Below, one piece after another: positions 20,854-31,471 of a stretch of 64,000 nucleotides of DNA (positions within the stretch are counted from its first letter, which is position 1; each line of letters starts with the position of its first letter). Location: the NCBI GenBank assembly GCA_030710605.1, contig CP092872.1:94706922-94770921 (forward strand), read 5' to 3'. Both the position numbers and the translations under genes were made by a program. The notes beneath the pieces are model-generated. The model searched no databases, was not told the origin of the DNA, and was given only the letters and a program-made list of their open reading frames with translations. Source of the DNA: Cordylochernes scorpioides. Lineage: Eukaryota > Arthropoda > Arachnida > Pseudoscorpiones > Chernetidae.

Positions 20854-21947
20854 ATGAATGCCGGCTCAGGCAGCCTTTATCTTTACAATAACTCTAAACT
20901 TAGTTAACGGATATGATCATCTGCAAGTTAACTATTAGAAAACGCTGTCTAGATAAAAGGAACACGTTACTAAATATGATTTTATATATTATAATATAGA
21001 TTTATAAAACTACATAATACGCTAACCCTAGTTAGTGGATGATCGTCTCTAAGTGACCTATTAGAAAAAGCTATCTAAATAGAAGGGATGTATTGCTAAA
21101 TTTGATTTTATTTATACTCGTAATATGGATTTCTAAAAGCTCTAAATCCCCCCTAGTTAACGCGGATTATCTGCAATTGAACACTTACAAAACGTAATAT
21201 ATAACCCATCTCTTATTTCCAAGACATCAAGAACGATATCAATGTCGCCCCCAAATGTCTTGTAATAATGTCACGCGGGGTGTTGACACTTGACACTTTT
21301 AATCTTCTGCCAAAATGGCGACATAACTATCAGACGACTATATCACGTGTCATCTGCCCGAGTTCTTCGTTTTCAATTAGATTCGGTCACCCTGTCGTTA
21401 CCATGACAACCGTTGTAGGTTACCAGAGATTACTGGGAATGTTTTTAATATATAAAAAAAAAAAAGTTTTTTTTTTTTAAAGTTGTTTTTTTTTCTTCCT
21501 TCTTCCATTTCTTATCACTCTCTTGAGTAAAACAAAACAACGATTTAAAACTATTGTTATCATTAAAGTAATCGAAAAGGTAGCTACCAGCTCGCTATTG
21601 GTGGAAATCCTGATAGCAGATAGGGTCACTTTGTTCGATTTCCTACCGTATTTGCATATTGGAGTTTCCGTAAATAAATTATAGTTTTTAAGACGACCAC
21701 TCTGCATTAATTCCCTCTTTTTTGTATGTCAAAATAGTGTCCAAACCATATCTTCTATTGTAACAACAAAAGCCTTTTATTAAAATATCTCGTCTAATAT
21801 ACGAGGTCATCCTCAGCGGCAAAGTACGCGATCTACGTATTCTTCGTAGATCGCGAAATGCGTGGTGTCGCTGGAGACCCACTGGCGATTTTCCACCAAA
21901 CTCTGCAGCGCTGGCAGAGGCGCCACATTCATTGTACATAGTTAATA
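20854..21947. other. Mostly single-copy sequence; no gene recognised
   Basis: Three loose repeats of a block with CTAAATTTGATTTTATTTAT and GTTAACG occupy about 20900-21200. A GC-richer, non-repetitive block at 21200-21440 contains GTTACCATGACAAC (21397-21410), which fits the RFX X-box. Another GC-rich block at 21790-21935 contains an inverted GCGATCTACG pair. None forms a recognisable exon. Confidence 0.45.
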
Positions 21948-22181
21948 TACGAGGTCTGTTTGAAAGTATCTGAACTTTTTTTAATGGTGGATTTTAATGA
22001 AGCGCGCTTGCACGAAGCGACCTTGAACCTTCATACGCATATGTAAATTTTTTCCCGCCTGTCAATAGCGTCAGTTGATGGCAAGCAGCTTTTGAGTGAG
22101 GTAGTGTATAGTGCACTTTCGTCGGATTTTCATTGTAAGGAAAATGACGAAGCAACTGGAGCAGCGCTACTGTATCAAATT

Positions 22182-22999
22182 TTTCCATTTCAAGTTCCAA
22201 AATAACTTTATTAGGTGCCGCTCAAAAAGAGAAACCTAGCTTATTTTTTAAATTTTATTTATTGTTACAAAAGCACGAAGTCCAAAGGCCTATTGTGCTG
22301 TGCTAGTATTATTTACATATATATGATTAATTATTTACACGATGGGTTAGTAGTGTTTTGTAAATTATTGTACAAATAGTTCTAAACTTAACAAAGTTCT
22401 CATAAGATAGAGTATATACACAAAGAGAATTTGGTAATGTTTCAAAGTATCTACATACAATTTGATTAGTCAGAGGGCAAGTTAAAAGAAGATGCTCTGG
22501 TGATTCAACATCTAAGCGGCATTCACATGTTGGATCATTGATAACATTCAGCTTGAATAGGAAACTTAAGAAGGGTCCTTTGCCTGTTAAGAATAAAGTA
22601 GTGAATTTATCAGAAGAAATGAAATTTGGGACAGCAATTGGAAATATTTTTTTTAACAGTTCATTAGATTGAGAAAGATAAAACTTAAATTTTAGATCCA
22701 GATATAGTTTATTTAATTTTTTTTGAAGGGTTTTTTTGAGTGTTTGATCTGTGAGAGAATTTGTCATATTATACTTTGTTTGTGATAATTCAAGATAATC
22801 GGCCAGTAAAGGAGTTTTCGCTAGTAAATGTGTGATGTAAGAAGATGAAGTCCTATAAGCATGAATGCATCTAATAAGAATTTGATATTGTATAGAATTC
22901 AACTTGGATCTTTTTGCTGCAGTGATAAAATGATATTTACATTGAATAATATGTACAGGTTCTTCACATTTACAGTGTATTTACATATTTACAAGGTTG
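22182..22999 (-). pseudogene. LINE ORF2 C-terminal fragment inserted in the mariner
   Basis: A 191-codon frame at 22327-22902 ends in a Cys/His cluster (CECRLDVESPEHLLLTCP), characteristic of the C-terminus of non-LTR ORF2 proteins. The 3' side on the minus strand has TTGTAACAATAAATAAAATT, a plausible retrotransposon tail. A 35-bp SINE2 tail fragment (GGTGCCGCTC..CCTAGC) lies at 22213-22245. The insert separates the mariner N-terminus from the rest. Confidence 0.75.
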
Positions 23000-23180
23000 A
23001 TATTTTTACAGAAACTGAGCGACAGCCAGGTGGAAATCATTCGAAAGATTCAGATGGATTTCGTTGACGATGTCATGGACATTCCACGTCACAAAGACCA
23101 AAGAAGGCCTGTCAGGTGCGCAGCAAAGTCAAAGTGATGTTGACTGCTTTCTATGACTCCCGCGATGTGGTCCACCAGGG

Positions 23181-23920
23181 GTCGGTGGAAGGATGGTCTA
23201 AACCAGTCCTGGCCAACCTAAATGACGCCGCACGGAATCGTAAACAAGGTCTAAAAACTTTATATCAAAATTTTAACTTTAAAATGTAATTTAAAAATAC
23301 TTAATACTTCCTTGATGCTTAATGTTTTTATTTATTATTTTTCGGCTGCTTTTTTAAAATAAAAATAATAATCAATTTAAAATTTAAAAAATAATTCTCT
23401 ATTAATTACCATTATTCCTGACTTTTTTCTTCCTTTTTATGGAATCAAATATGTATTTTAAAAATTGTGGGACATATTTCAAATAAAAAAATTATTATAA
23501 TTATTTCAATATATATTTTCTGTTTTTAAATATACAGACGAGAAATGAAAGTTACAAAAGAAATATAAAGTTAAATGGCGAGCCGCAAAATATTTTACGG
23601 CGTGCCGCGGGTTGGCCAGGCCTTGTCTAAACCGTTGGTTTTCAACCGCTACGACCCGGGTTCGATTCCCGCATTGGGCACTTTTTTCTGATTAAAAAAA
23701 TACTCCAATGGCCTCCGATTCTTGCAAAAGTCCAACCCCACCAGCGAGTTCAAGTAATCAAACGGGGCTCTGGCACATTTGTAAGTGCAAATTCGAACTG
23801 CTTTTCACATGTGTAGACGTGCGATGCACTTAGAGTAAAATCAGTCGCCTTCTTCTACCCACCATGATTATCATGGCCTGTACCCACGTGTACTAGGGAT
23901 AAGCAAAGAAAGAAGAAGAA
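23181..23920 (+). mobile_element. SINE1 copy inserted in the mariner, itself interrupted
   Basis: The head GTCGGTGGAAGGATG is followed by a foreign 421-bp block and then by CCGTTGGTTTTCAACC..GGGTTCGATTCCCGC and a full SINE1 body to GGGATAAGCAAAGAAAGAAG. Flanks GTCCACCAGGG (23170-23180) and GTACACACAGGG (23921-23932) look like a diverged target duplication; joining across them restores the mariner order. Confidence 0.85.
23204..23624. mobile_element. hAT-type MITE inside the SINE
   Basis: Ends CAGTCCTGGCCAACC and GGTTGGCCAGGCCTT are near reverse complements. The element is flanked by an exact 8-bp duplication GTCTAAAC (23196-23203 and 23625-23632). Eight-base duplications and CAG-type ends are typical of hAT transposons. 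The 421-bp interior is AT-rich and non-coding. Confidence 0.9.
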
Positions 23921-24262
23921 GGTACACACAGGGTATGCACCACAGAGTCAAACAATCACCAAAAAGTACTACAGGGATGTCCTACGTGATGCTGTGCGGT
24001 GTAAGAGACCGGAGTTGTGGTCAATAGGCAATTGACGCCTCCATCATGACAATGTTCCAACACATTCCTCGCACTTGATTCAGACTTTCCTGGTGAAAAC
24101 CCATACTTCTGTGGTTCGCCAACCTCCTTACTCTCCTTATATGTCTCCCCGCGACTTCTAGAGGTCATTGAAAAGGAAGCGATTTAAGACAAGACATTTT
24201 ATGAGGTATTTTAATAGGGAGGGGAGATATTTTAATTTATATAAAATAAGTATAATATGAAA

Positions 24263-25145
24263 CATTAGTGCGCCATCTGTTATCAGAATTTAAAACTATT
24301 ATAGACATGTATGATTCTTTAAAAAATTAAACTACAGTGGTACCTCGACATACGAGTTTAATTCGTTCCGCAACCTTGCTCGTATCTTGAAATACTCGTA
24401 TCTCGAAGCAAATTTCCCCATACAAAACAATTGAACTACCATTAATCCGTTCCAACCTCCAAAATGTCACCCCAGTTATTTTTGTTACGTAGTTTTAAAT
24501 AATAAAAACGTATTTATAAATATCAAATATTTATTGCACAAAAACAAAAAAGAGAATGTAAAGAAATAAATTAGATATCCACACTGGTCTTTGCCGTTTT
24601 CGCTACATTTTTCTCGCTTTCACCTGTAGGCCGTTTAGAAAAAAACATGTCCAAGGAGGTTTGTTTCTTCCTCCCTCTCAGAATGTTCGGAAGCACGCTG
24701 CTAACTGATCGTAATGGCGCGACTGCGTGTTACTACCTGTTGTGTTTTAACTTTAAAAGCACACAAAAATATAATAAACTTGAATTTTTTTATTCAAGTC
24801 TCAAAAAACAAAGCTTTGCATATAGAACAAATAATAGTGAAGAAGAAGAAAGAAACATTTAAGGAAAAGCTAAAACAGAACAAAAGTACTGGTCAAAAAG
24901 AAACATTTAAAATCACAGATTAATATCTTCAACACTACCGAACCGAACTCGTATCTCGAATTTCGCTCGTAACTAAAAGCAAAAAATCACTTGCTCGTCG
25001 GCTCGTATCTCGAAAAACTCGTATGTTGGGGCGCTCGTATGTCGAGGTACCACTGTATTTTCTACTGCCTTTATTGCAATCAAAAATTAATGGGAGGGCC
25101 TGGCTCATCAGTGGTGAACCCTTCCAGCGGTTTCGCCAGTTTATA
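24263..25145. mobile_element. MITE M1 copy split by a pogo-like element
   Basis: 24263-24332 holds one M1 end (GCGCCATCTGTTATCAGAAT, then ACATGTATGATTCTTT). 25058-25145 continues with TTTTCTACTGCCTTTATTGC, the M1 hairpin (GGGAGGG..CTCATCAGTGG..CCCTTCC) and GGTTTCGCCAGTTTA. The junction order equals intact copies once 24333-25057 is removed. Confidence 0.8.
24333..25057. mobile_element. Tigger/pogo-like deletion derivative, 725 bp
   Basis: TA plus CAGTGGTACCTCGACATACG at the left and CGAGGTACCACTG plus TA at the right. Subterminal ACTCGTATCTCGAA words repeat in both orientations. The interior has only short frames, so the transposase is deleted. Confidence 0.9.
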
Positions 25146-25215
25146 GGTATATCCTGACCGTACCCATAAATATCAGCACCTGACCTTTTTTCTATTTTTT
25201 TTTTCAATAAAAAAT

Positions 25216-25305
25216 ACATATCCTGACCAGGAGCACATGTGCTTTTCAGAAGGCAGAGCGCTAACGAACTTCTGAAAAGCACATATGCTCCTGGTCAGGA
25301 TATGT
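25216..25305. repeat. Palindrome with 37-bp arms
   Basis: ACATATCCTGACCAGGAGCA and the following CATGTGCTTTTCAGAAG are repeated as the reverse complement with one mismatch around a 16-bp centre. Outside it, the words ATATCAGCACCTGACC (25171) and ATATCAACACCTGACC (25319) form a direct repeat, as if a foldback had inserted or duplicated a target. Confidence 0.85.
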
Positions 25306-25364
25306 CTTTTTTATTTTTAATATCAACACCTGACCTTTTTATTTTTTGTTTTTTCATATATATA

Positions 25365-25700
25365 TATATGGAAATTTTTACCGGGAGGAAATCAATACAT
25401 AGAAGCAATGGACGCTTCTCCCGTCAAAATTAACGTCAGAATCTGACGCCATCTATTGACCGTCGCCGCAACTAGCGGCATCGGGTCGGTGACAAAGCCA
25501 CAACACCAACTTTGGCAAACTGATAAGCGTCCACCTAGAGACCATGGTTTCGGGCTAATGGCCTTCGTCAGTCTAGGGCGGACTTTATTCCATGAGATCC
25601 ACACGGGATCTAGTTGCGGCGACGGTCAATGGATGGCTTCAGATTCTGACGTTTATTTTGACGAGAGAAGTGCCCATTGCTTCTATATATATATATATAT
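25365..25700 (-). mobile_element. Foldback element M2, copy 3
   Basis: Both inverted arms are present (CTCCCGTCAAAATTAACGTC side and GACGTTTATTTTGACGAGAG side) with GCCATCTATTGACCGTCGCC and complement. The hammerhead is central, on the minus strand. Confidence 0.85.
25529..25583 (-). ncRNA. Hammerhead ribozyme, nearly complete (M2 copy 3)
   Basis: Same parts as the 7444 copy: stem I GTCC+CCTAGA / TCTAGG+GGAC, core CTGACGA and GAAA, triplet GTC. The first stem II pair is changed from G-C to A-C, which should weaken stem II. Everything else is retained. Confidence 0.75.
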
Positions 25701-26040
25701 ATGTCGTAAAATGAATATTCAAATCATACCAAGAGTGTAGATGTGTCAATTATCTAAATCGACGTACAAGAAGTTGAACACGTGTATTACTCTGGGAAGA
25801 GAGTCGTCCTGTACAAGGTAATTGTGGTGTGTAATAACGGGTGACCTGTCATTTGGAATCTATGCAATTACCCCCAGCAGCCCCGGGGACTCTGTGACAT
25901 TGTCACGTGGCGCAGTTTGACATTTGGGCGACCATTTAGAACGGTATTGAGGACGTACGTTACCATTAGATCGAATGGTTACCTTGACTTTCGGTGTAGT
26001 TCTGTTGAATATTTAGCTGTGTGTCTTGTAATATTTAGTA
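25701..26040. other. Single-copy sequence, no gene
   Basis: GC-richer than its surroundings, with a CACGTG box at 25904-25909. No exon or RNA gene recognised. Confidence 0.45.
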
Positions 26041-27297
26041 TCTACAGTCATGGGGACAAAACTTAAGGAAGTTGTACCTTTCAGTATATATATCGGGATT
26101 CAGACAATATCTCTGAAATATATTACAGTGACCTTTATTGGTAACACACCTATATACACTCATGGACAAAGCTTAAGGAAGTTGTACCTTTCAGTATGTA
26201 TATCGGGATTCAGACAATAACTCTGATAGATATTACAGTGACCTTTATTGAAGACACACGAGATAACCAATATACACTCATGGACAAAACTTAAGGAAGT
26301 TGTACCTTTTACCATGTATATCGGGATTCAGACAATAACTCTGATAGATATTACAGTGACCTTTATTGAAGACACACGAGATAAACAATATACACCCATA
26401 GACAAAACTTAAGGAAGTTGTACCTTTTACCATGTATATCGGGATTCAGACAATAACTGTGAAAGATATTACAGTGACCTTTATTGAAGACATACGAGAT
26501 AACCAATATACACTCATTGGGACAAAACTTAAGGAAGTTGTACCTTTCAGTATGTATATCGGGATTCAGACAATAACTCTGAAAGATATTACAGTGACCT
26601 TTATTGAAGACACACGAGATAACCAATATACACTCATGGACAAAACTTAAGGAAGTTGTACCTTTCAGCATGTATATCGGGATTGAGACAATAATTCTGA
26701 AATATATTACAGTAACCTTTATTGAAGACACACCTATATACACTCATGGACAAAACTTAAGGAAGTTGTACCTTTTACCATGTATATCGGGATTCAGATA
26801 ATAACTCTGAAAGATATTACAGTGACCTTTATTGAAGACACACGAGATAACCAATATACACTCATGGGGACAAAACTTAAGGAAGTTGTACCTTTTACCA
26901 TGTATATCGGGATTGAGACAATAATTCTGAAATATATTACAGTAACCTTTATTGAAGACACACCTATATACACTCATGGACAAAACTTAAGGAAGTTGTA
27001 CCTTTTACCATGTATATCGGGATTCAGATAATAACTCTGAAAGATATTACAGTGACCTTTATTGAAGACACACGAGATAACCAATATACACTCATGGGGA
27101 CAAAACTTAAGGAAGTTGTACCTTTTAACATGTATATCGGGATTCAGACAATAACTCTAAAATATATTATAGTGACCTTTATTGAAGACACACGAGATAA
27201 CCAAGTGTGAACAAAATTGCTTCTGTCTCCTTCAATACAGACGACCGGCGATATCAAAGAATTTTTAACTTTCTTAAGTTTTGTCCATCAGTGTATA
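26041..27297 (+). repeat. Largest MITE-A array, about ten 118-bp modules
   Basis: Modules start with CTCATGGACAAAACTTAAGG and contain TATATCGGGATTCAGACAAT and TATTACAGTGACCTTTATTG. From 26633 to 27099 they alternate in two types, one with GAGACAATAATTCTGAAATA and one with CAGATAATAACTCTGAAAG, making a higher-order dimer of about 234 bp. The unique MITE-A half and an inverted terminus close the array (27200-27297). Open frames here arise because the module is poor in stops. Confidence 0.95.
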
Positions 27298-27836
27298 TTC
27301 GGGATTCTTTTTTAAATCTACGATTTTAGTTGAAATACATTCTAATAGATGGCGAAAGTCATCATTATGTTTTAGTTACTGAATCAAAGGAAATGTTAAG
27401 TTTATGTAATTACATATTCGGTTTCAGCATTTACATATTCCATCTCGATTTTATTTACATATATACATAATCTTTCGCTAGAGCCAAATGGGTATTTCAA
27501 AATGCACATATCTATAAGGGCTATGTATAGAACAAAATGCTTTTTTTATATTGATTCTCATCAATTCTTTGACTGCGTGGAAACTATATCCAGTTACAGA
27601 TGTGGTTTTCTCTCGATCAGAAATTGCATGGAGGCGATATTGCGTGCGGCAAAATAAAATCAAGGAAAGAGTATAAAACATATTTTGAATTGTAGATTAC
27701 TATCCTACTGTCACAAAATACTGGGAAAATAAGCTCTATTAGAATCTAATATATGAGCTATATATATATTAATTGCATAATTCCCATATGCAAATATGTA
27801 TTACAAGGATATATGCAAATATGTATTATACGACTA
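27298..27836. other. No recognised gene
   Basis: AT-rich. A 67-codon minus-strand frame near 27478-27681 has no recognisable features. Confidence 0.45.
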
Positions 27837-28162
27837 TACAGTGGACCCTCGGTTTACGAGCACCTTGGAGTACGAGCTTTTCGCAGTACGAGCAAAATTT
27901 TTTGAAAAATTTTACCTCGGATTACGAGCAACTCGTGATGGTTGCCCGTAATCGTGATGGATGAAAATTCACTGGGATCCCTCCCTTCAGATCAGATTCG
28001 GAAAATATGTAAAATGTGGTAAACTGTGCAATTGTTCGTAGCAAGAAGAATTGCCCGAGTTTCAATTATTAAAAATAAGAAATTAGTTTCGCACTACGAG
28101 CGTTTTGGAGTACGAGCATGGCTCTGAAACGGATTATGCTCGCAAACCGAGGGTCCACTGTA
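27837..28162. mobile_element. pogo/Tigger-like MITE, fourth family
   Basis: TA, CAGTGGACCCTCGGTTTACG at the left; AACCGAGGGTCCACTG, TA at the right. Subterminal GAGTACGAGC words occur in both halves. 326 bp, non-coding. Confidence 0.93.
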
Positions 28163-28304
28163 TGTATTTATGTATGCATTCATGTTGTAAAATCTAGCAA
28201 AAGGTTTTGAAATCGATAAAAAAAGGTTTATTTTCACAACACGAGTATCTTTAGTTGAGTTTAAAATGTAACCCTTCAAGCAAAAAAAAACCACTTATAT
28301 ACAC

Positions 28305-28560
28305 ATTATAGATGGAAATTTTGCCGGGAGGATATTGATTTAAAGAGACAAAGGTCGCCTCTCCCGTCAAAATAGACGTCAAAACTAGACGCCATCTATT
28401 GACCGTCACCGCAAACTAGCGGTCTCGGGTCGGTGAAAGCTGGTGTTGTGGCTTTGTCACCGACCCGAGACCGCTAGTTTGCGGTGACGGTCAATAGATG
28501 GCGTCTAGTTTTGACGTCTATTTTGACGGGAGAGGCGACCTTTGTCTCTTTAAATACACA
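28305..28560. mobile_element. Foldback element M2, copy 4, hammerhead lost
   Basis: Consists almost only of the two M2 arms: an exact 99-bp inverted repeat (28338-28436 against 28457-28555) around a 20-base centre AAGCTGGTGTTGTGGCTTTG. The hammerhead segment found between the arms in copies 1, 3 and 5 is missing. Confidence 0.95.
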
Positions 28561-28574
28561 TTATATACAATAAA

Positions 28575-28715
28575 AGGATTTAAAAGCGCGAATGTTTCTT
28601 TTATACATAAAACGAATATCTACTGTCCTTACTGCGATGAAAAAATATATTGGGAGGGCTTGGCTCATCAGTGGTGAACCCTTCCAGCGGTTTCGCCAAT
28701 TTAATCCACCAGATC
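28575..28715 (-). mobile_element. M1 fragment
   Basis: Contains GAATATCTACTGTCCTTACT, the hairpin GGGAGGGCTTGGCTCATCAG..GAACCCTTCC and GCGGTTTCGCCAATTTAATC. Upstream arm words differ from typical M1. Confidence 0.65.
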
Positions 28716-28879
28716 GCTTCAGAAATAGTGACTAATTATTATATCTAAGACTGTTTCATATGCGTATACTCATATACAGACCTTGTGTTGGGTGTGTGTT
28801 GATTAAGTTTAAAAGATCATTTAAGACATTCAAATTTGATAATTATTTTTGTTGTACAAGCTGTACCTCAACGACCAAA

Positions 28880-29038
28880 AAAAGCTTGTCTTTGGGTCAT
28901 TCAACAGCCCGAAACGCGTACGTGGTTAGCTTTTCTTGATTAATCAAGAGAGAGTATTTGACCAATTCTGGAATAATACAAAAATAAACGATTAGTTGAT
29001 ATTTATTCCGACAGATGGCGCAAGCCATCAGTAACTTT
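28880..29038 (+). mobile_element. Element M3 copy, hammerhead remnant
   Basis: CAACAGCCCGAAACGCGTAC, GTGGTTAGC, CTTGATTAATCAAG, GACCAATTCTGGAATAAT, and GATGGCGCAAGCCATCAG in M3 order. The CTGATGA core half is lost (GGGTCATTCAACAGCCC), leaving only the GAAA side. Confidence 0.7.
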
Positions 29039-29049
29039 AAGTTGCCTTT

Positions 29050-29373
29050 TTTTTTTTGCTTATCCCTAGTACACGTGGTACAGGCCATGATAATCATGGT
29101 GGGTAGTTAGCGACTCCTTTTTTTTTTTACTGTAAGCGCACCACATGTCTACACATGTGAAAAGCAGTTCGACTTTGCACTTACAAATGTGCCAGAGCCC
29201 CGTTTGGTTACTTGCACTCGCTGGTGGGGCTGGACTTTTGCAAGAATCGGGGGCCATTGGACAATTTTTTTAAATTTATTTTTAAAACAGAAAAAAGTGT
29301 CCAATGCGGGAATCGAACCCGGGTCGTAGTGGTCGAAAACCAAACGGTTTAACCAGCCTTCCACCGACCCCCC
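29050..29373 (-). mobile_element. SINE1 full-length copy with 11-bp target duplication
   Basis: Flanked by exact AAGTTGCCTTT repeats (29039-29049 and 29374-29384). On the minus strand the head GGTCGGTGGAAGGCTGG is followed by the B box GGGTTCGATTCCCGC, a T run, CAGCCCCACCAGCGAGTG, CTCTGGCACATTTGTAAG and the tail TAGGGATAAGCAAAAAAA. Insertion occurred in an M3 element (GCAACTTTAAGTTGC region). This is the reference copy for the family. Confidence 0.95.
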
Positions 29374-29582
29374 AAGTTGCCTTTGTTAATTTATCCACCT
29401 GATTCAGGTACACGTTTGTACTATTTTTTCACAATATGTAATTATAAAATAAGAAATATTTCTTGTTTACAAAATTGAGACAACCATAACCTCCCCTATT
29501 CGCTGTAGAAAACGAAACAGAGGACTTCTCCCCCGACCTGGGTTTATTTTTCTAAAATACAAAAACGAAACAATCTTAGAGA

Positions 29583-29915
29583 CATGATGCACTAGCGCGC
29601 CATCTGTTATCAAAATTATCAAAATATATTCATAATTGTATGTAATTCTACTGTCCTCACAAAGCTTATGTCCATAGTTCTTCTAAAATACCCATTCCAA
29701 GAGTCTAGCAACAGTATCACTATAAAAGGAAGTTCCAAAAATGTAATATAACAGCGGTATGGTAGATTAAACTGGCGAAACCGCTGGGAGGGTTCACCAC
29801 TGATGAGCCAGGACCTCCCATTAATTTTTCCATTGCAGTAAGGGCAGTAGAAATTGTTTATTTTTTCAAAAAGAATCTTACACGCCTTTAAAATAATTTC
29901 GAATTTTGAATCTTA
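29583..29915 (+). mobile_element. MITE M1, extended full-length copy
   Basis: Begins GATGCACTAGCGCGCCATCT and ends near TTTAAAATAATTTCGAATTT. It includes CAAAGCTTATGTCCATAG, AACAGCGGTATGG, the hairpin GGGAGGG..CCTCCCA and CAGTAAGGGCAGTAG. This is the longest uninterrupted M1 form in the window, about 330 bp. Confidence 0.85.
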
Positions 29916-30034
29916 GAGATATTGGGATATTGAAACCAAAATTTTGGAAGCTGTTTTGAAGAGGCTGTAAACTCCCGTTATTTCATTCTTCTGTTGAGAA
30001 AACACAGTCATACATCCTAGACAATAGTATCGGA

Positions 30035-30185
30035 AATAGGTTTATTTACGGGGCTGCTAACCAGAATAAATGATTTTTGAGCCCCGATGGACGCATAAAG
30101 CGGACTATATACATTGCACAGGGGCCTGGGGATGGGTGGCCAGGGGATCATCGCCGGGTGAGGCCAGGAGAGCCGGGATGTAGAG
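30035..30185 (+). repeat. GC-rich dispersed repeat R30
   Basis: GGGGCTGCTAACCAGAATAA, GAGCCCCGATGGACGCATAA, GGGGCCTGGGGATGGGTGG and GCCGGGATGTAGAGGAGGAT. The reverse complement is at 46625-46805 next to a LINE 3' region, so this is probably part of a retrotransposon 3' end. Confidence 0.75.
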
Positions 30186-30514
30186 GAGGATAAGCGACAA
30201 AAGTATCTCTTAACACTATAAAGACATTCAACTGTTTGTTTAATGGTCAGATATGATCAAACACATCTCATTCTTTCTTGTTCAACAGAAGGATATATTG
30301 TCTATAATTGTCAATAATAAACAAAAGACGGGTCAGAGAATATGTTTCTTGTGCTTTATTATCTTATATTGATAATTGGCTAACAAAGAGTTTTCAGTTT
30401 TAAAGTTTGAAGCTATCTCCGAAATCTTGAGATAATATTTTAAAAAGGCAAGTAAACTTCTCCTCGGAACCCATGTTTTGTTTATTATTTATATTGTAGA
30501 GGATTTTATTTTTC
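30186..30514. other. No recognised gene
   Basis: AT-rich single-copy sequence. Confidence 0.5.
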
Positions 30515-30780
30515 AACAACAACACAACAAAAAAGCCTTTATTGAGGACCTCTCGTCCTATATAGGATTCGCCAGTTTACAGAGTAAGAGAAGAGAACTA
30601 AGAATACAGAGAGAAACCTATAAGTAGTAGGTATAGTATAGTATTTTCTACACTGTGACTATATACAACAGCAACAACAAGCTTTTTACTGGAATCAAAG
30701 TCCCATACAGGATTCGTCATTCTAGTCCTGACATAGATTATTTGAATATATTTATTTACATCAATTAGATTATATATATA
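30515..30780 (-). mobile_element. LINE 3' end, 5'-truncated
   Basis: On the minus strand GAATCCTATATAGGACGAGA, GGTCCTCAATAAAGGC and then (TTG)n. The hairpin AGGAC/GTCCT precedes AATAAA. A close relative lies at 38177-38413. Confidence 0.75.
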
Positions 30781-31081
30781 GCCTCCTTTTATGGATTTTA
30801 TTTTTGTATATCAATAAATTCTTTTTTTTTTTATTATTATTATTTTATTTTGGGAGCTTTTCTTTGTCTATCCCTTTCTCTATCCGAAGTTACAATGAAA
30901 TAAAATATGCAACAAGGTGGATAAAAGTTGTGTGGCTTTACATCATTCCATCTTCTATATTTTGTAATTTTATATTCTTGACGTCTCTGGGATTGTAAAT
31001 CATACTAAGTCTAGACTTCGTGAACCTGAAAAGGAACAAGATAAACTAGCTAGAATTATTCCACAATTGGCCAAATACGCT

Positions 31082-31470
31082 TTCTTGATTAATCACATAT
31101 ACAGCTTTATTAAGACCACCGGTCTTATACAGATTCACCGCATAAAGGAAGCATAGATGGAGCTCCTATACTCCAGGCAACACAGAAACCAACAACAGCC
31201 TCCAGCTTTCTTGATTAATCACACACACATACAGCTTTATTAAGACCACCGGTCTTATACAGATTCACCGCAGGAAGGAAGCATAGATGAAACTCCTATA
31301 TTCCAGGCAGTACAGAACCCAACAACAGCCTCTAGGTTTCTTGATTAATCACACACAGCTTTATTAAGACCACCGGTCTTATACAGATTCACCGCAGGAA
31401 GAAAATATAGATATACTCCGGGCGCACATAACCCAACAACAGCCTCCAGGTTTCTTGATTAATAAAGAAA
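31082..31470 (-). repeat. Three tandem copies of a LINE 3'-end-like unit
   Basis: Starts TTTCTTGATTAATCACA at 31082, 31207 and 31338 (and partially at 31451). Each holds CAGCTTTATTAAGACCACCG, GTCTTATACAGATTCACCGC and ACCCAACAACAGCC. On the minus strand each has an AAGACC/GGTCTT hairpin followed by AATAAAGC. Confidence 0.85.
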
Positions 31471-31471
31471 A

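Larger units (their letters stand above)
21948..24185 (+). pseudogene. Mariner transposase relic, interrupted three times
   Basis: It starts with a mariner-type end (TACGAGGTCTGTTTGAAAGT). A frame from ATG 22144 (MTKQLEQRYCIKFF) stops matching after about 22181 and resumes at about 23000 with KLSDSQVEIIRKIQMDF. After an internal deletion that removed the first catalytic Asp, the DNA encodes KKARQVRSKVKVMLTAFYDS. It is cut at 23170-23180 by a SINE and resumes at 23933 with ITKKYYRDVL, RKRPELW-like KRPELW, HHDNVPTHSSHLIQ and PPYSPYMSPRDF. The spacing between the last two Asp residues is 34, as in DD34D mariners. Several stops are present. The motif set resembles the irritans group. Confidence 0.85.

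Noticed and set aside
26363-27210. Open frames of 65-126 codons in the MITE-A array
   Set aside because: The 118-bp unit is not a multiple of three, so the frame shifts at each unit; frames appear on both strands because the unit is poor in stops.
29280-29330. Additional tRNA gene
   Set aside because: The B box and tRNA-like head belong to the SINE1 copy; no complete cloverleaf or acceptor pairing. Same reasoning for 14553, 23640, 37200 and 42930.
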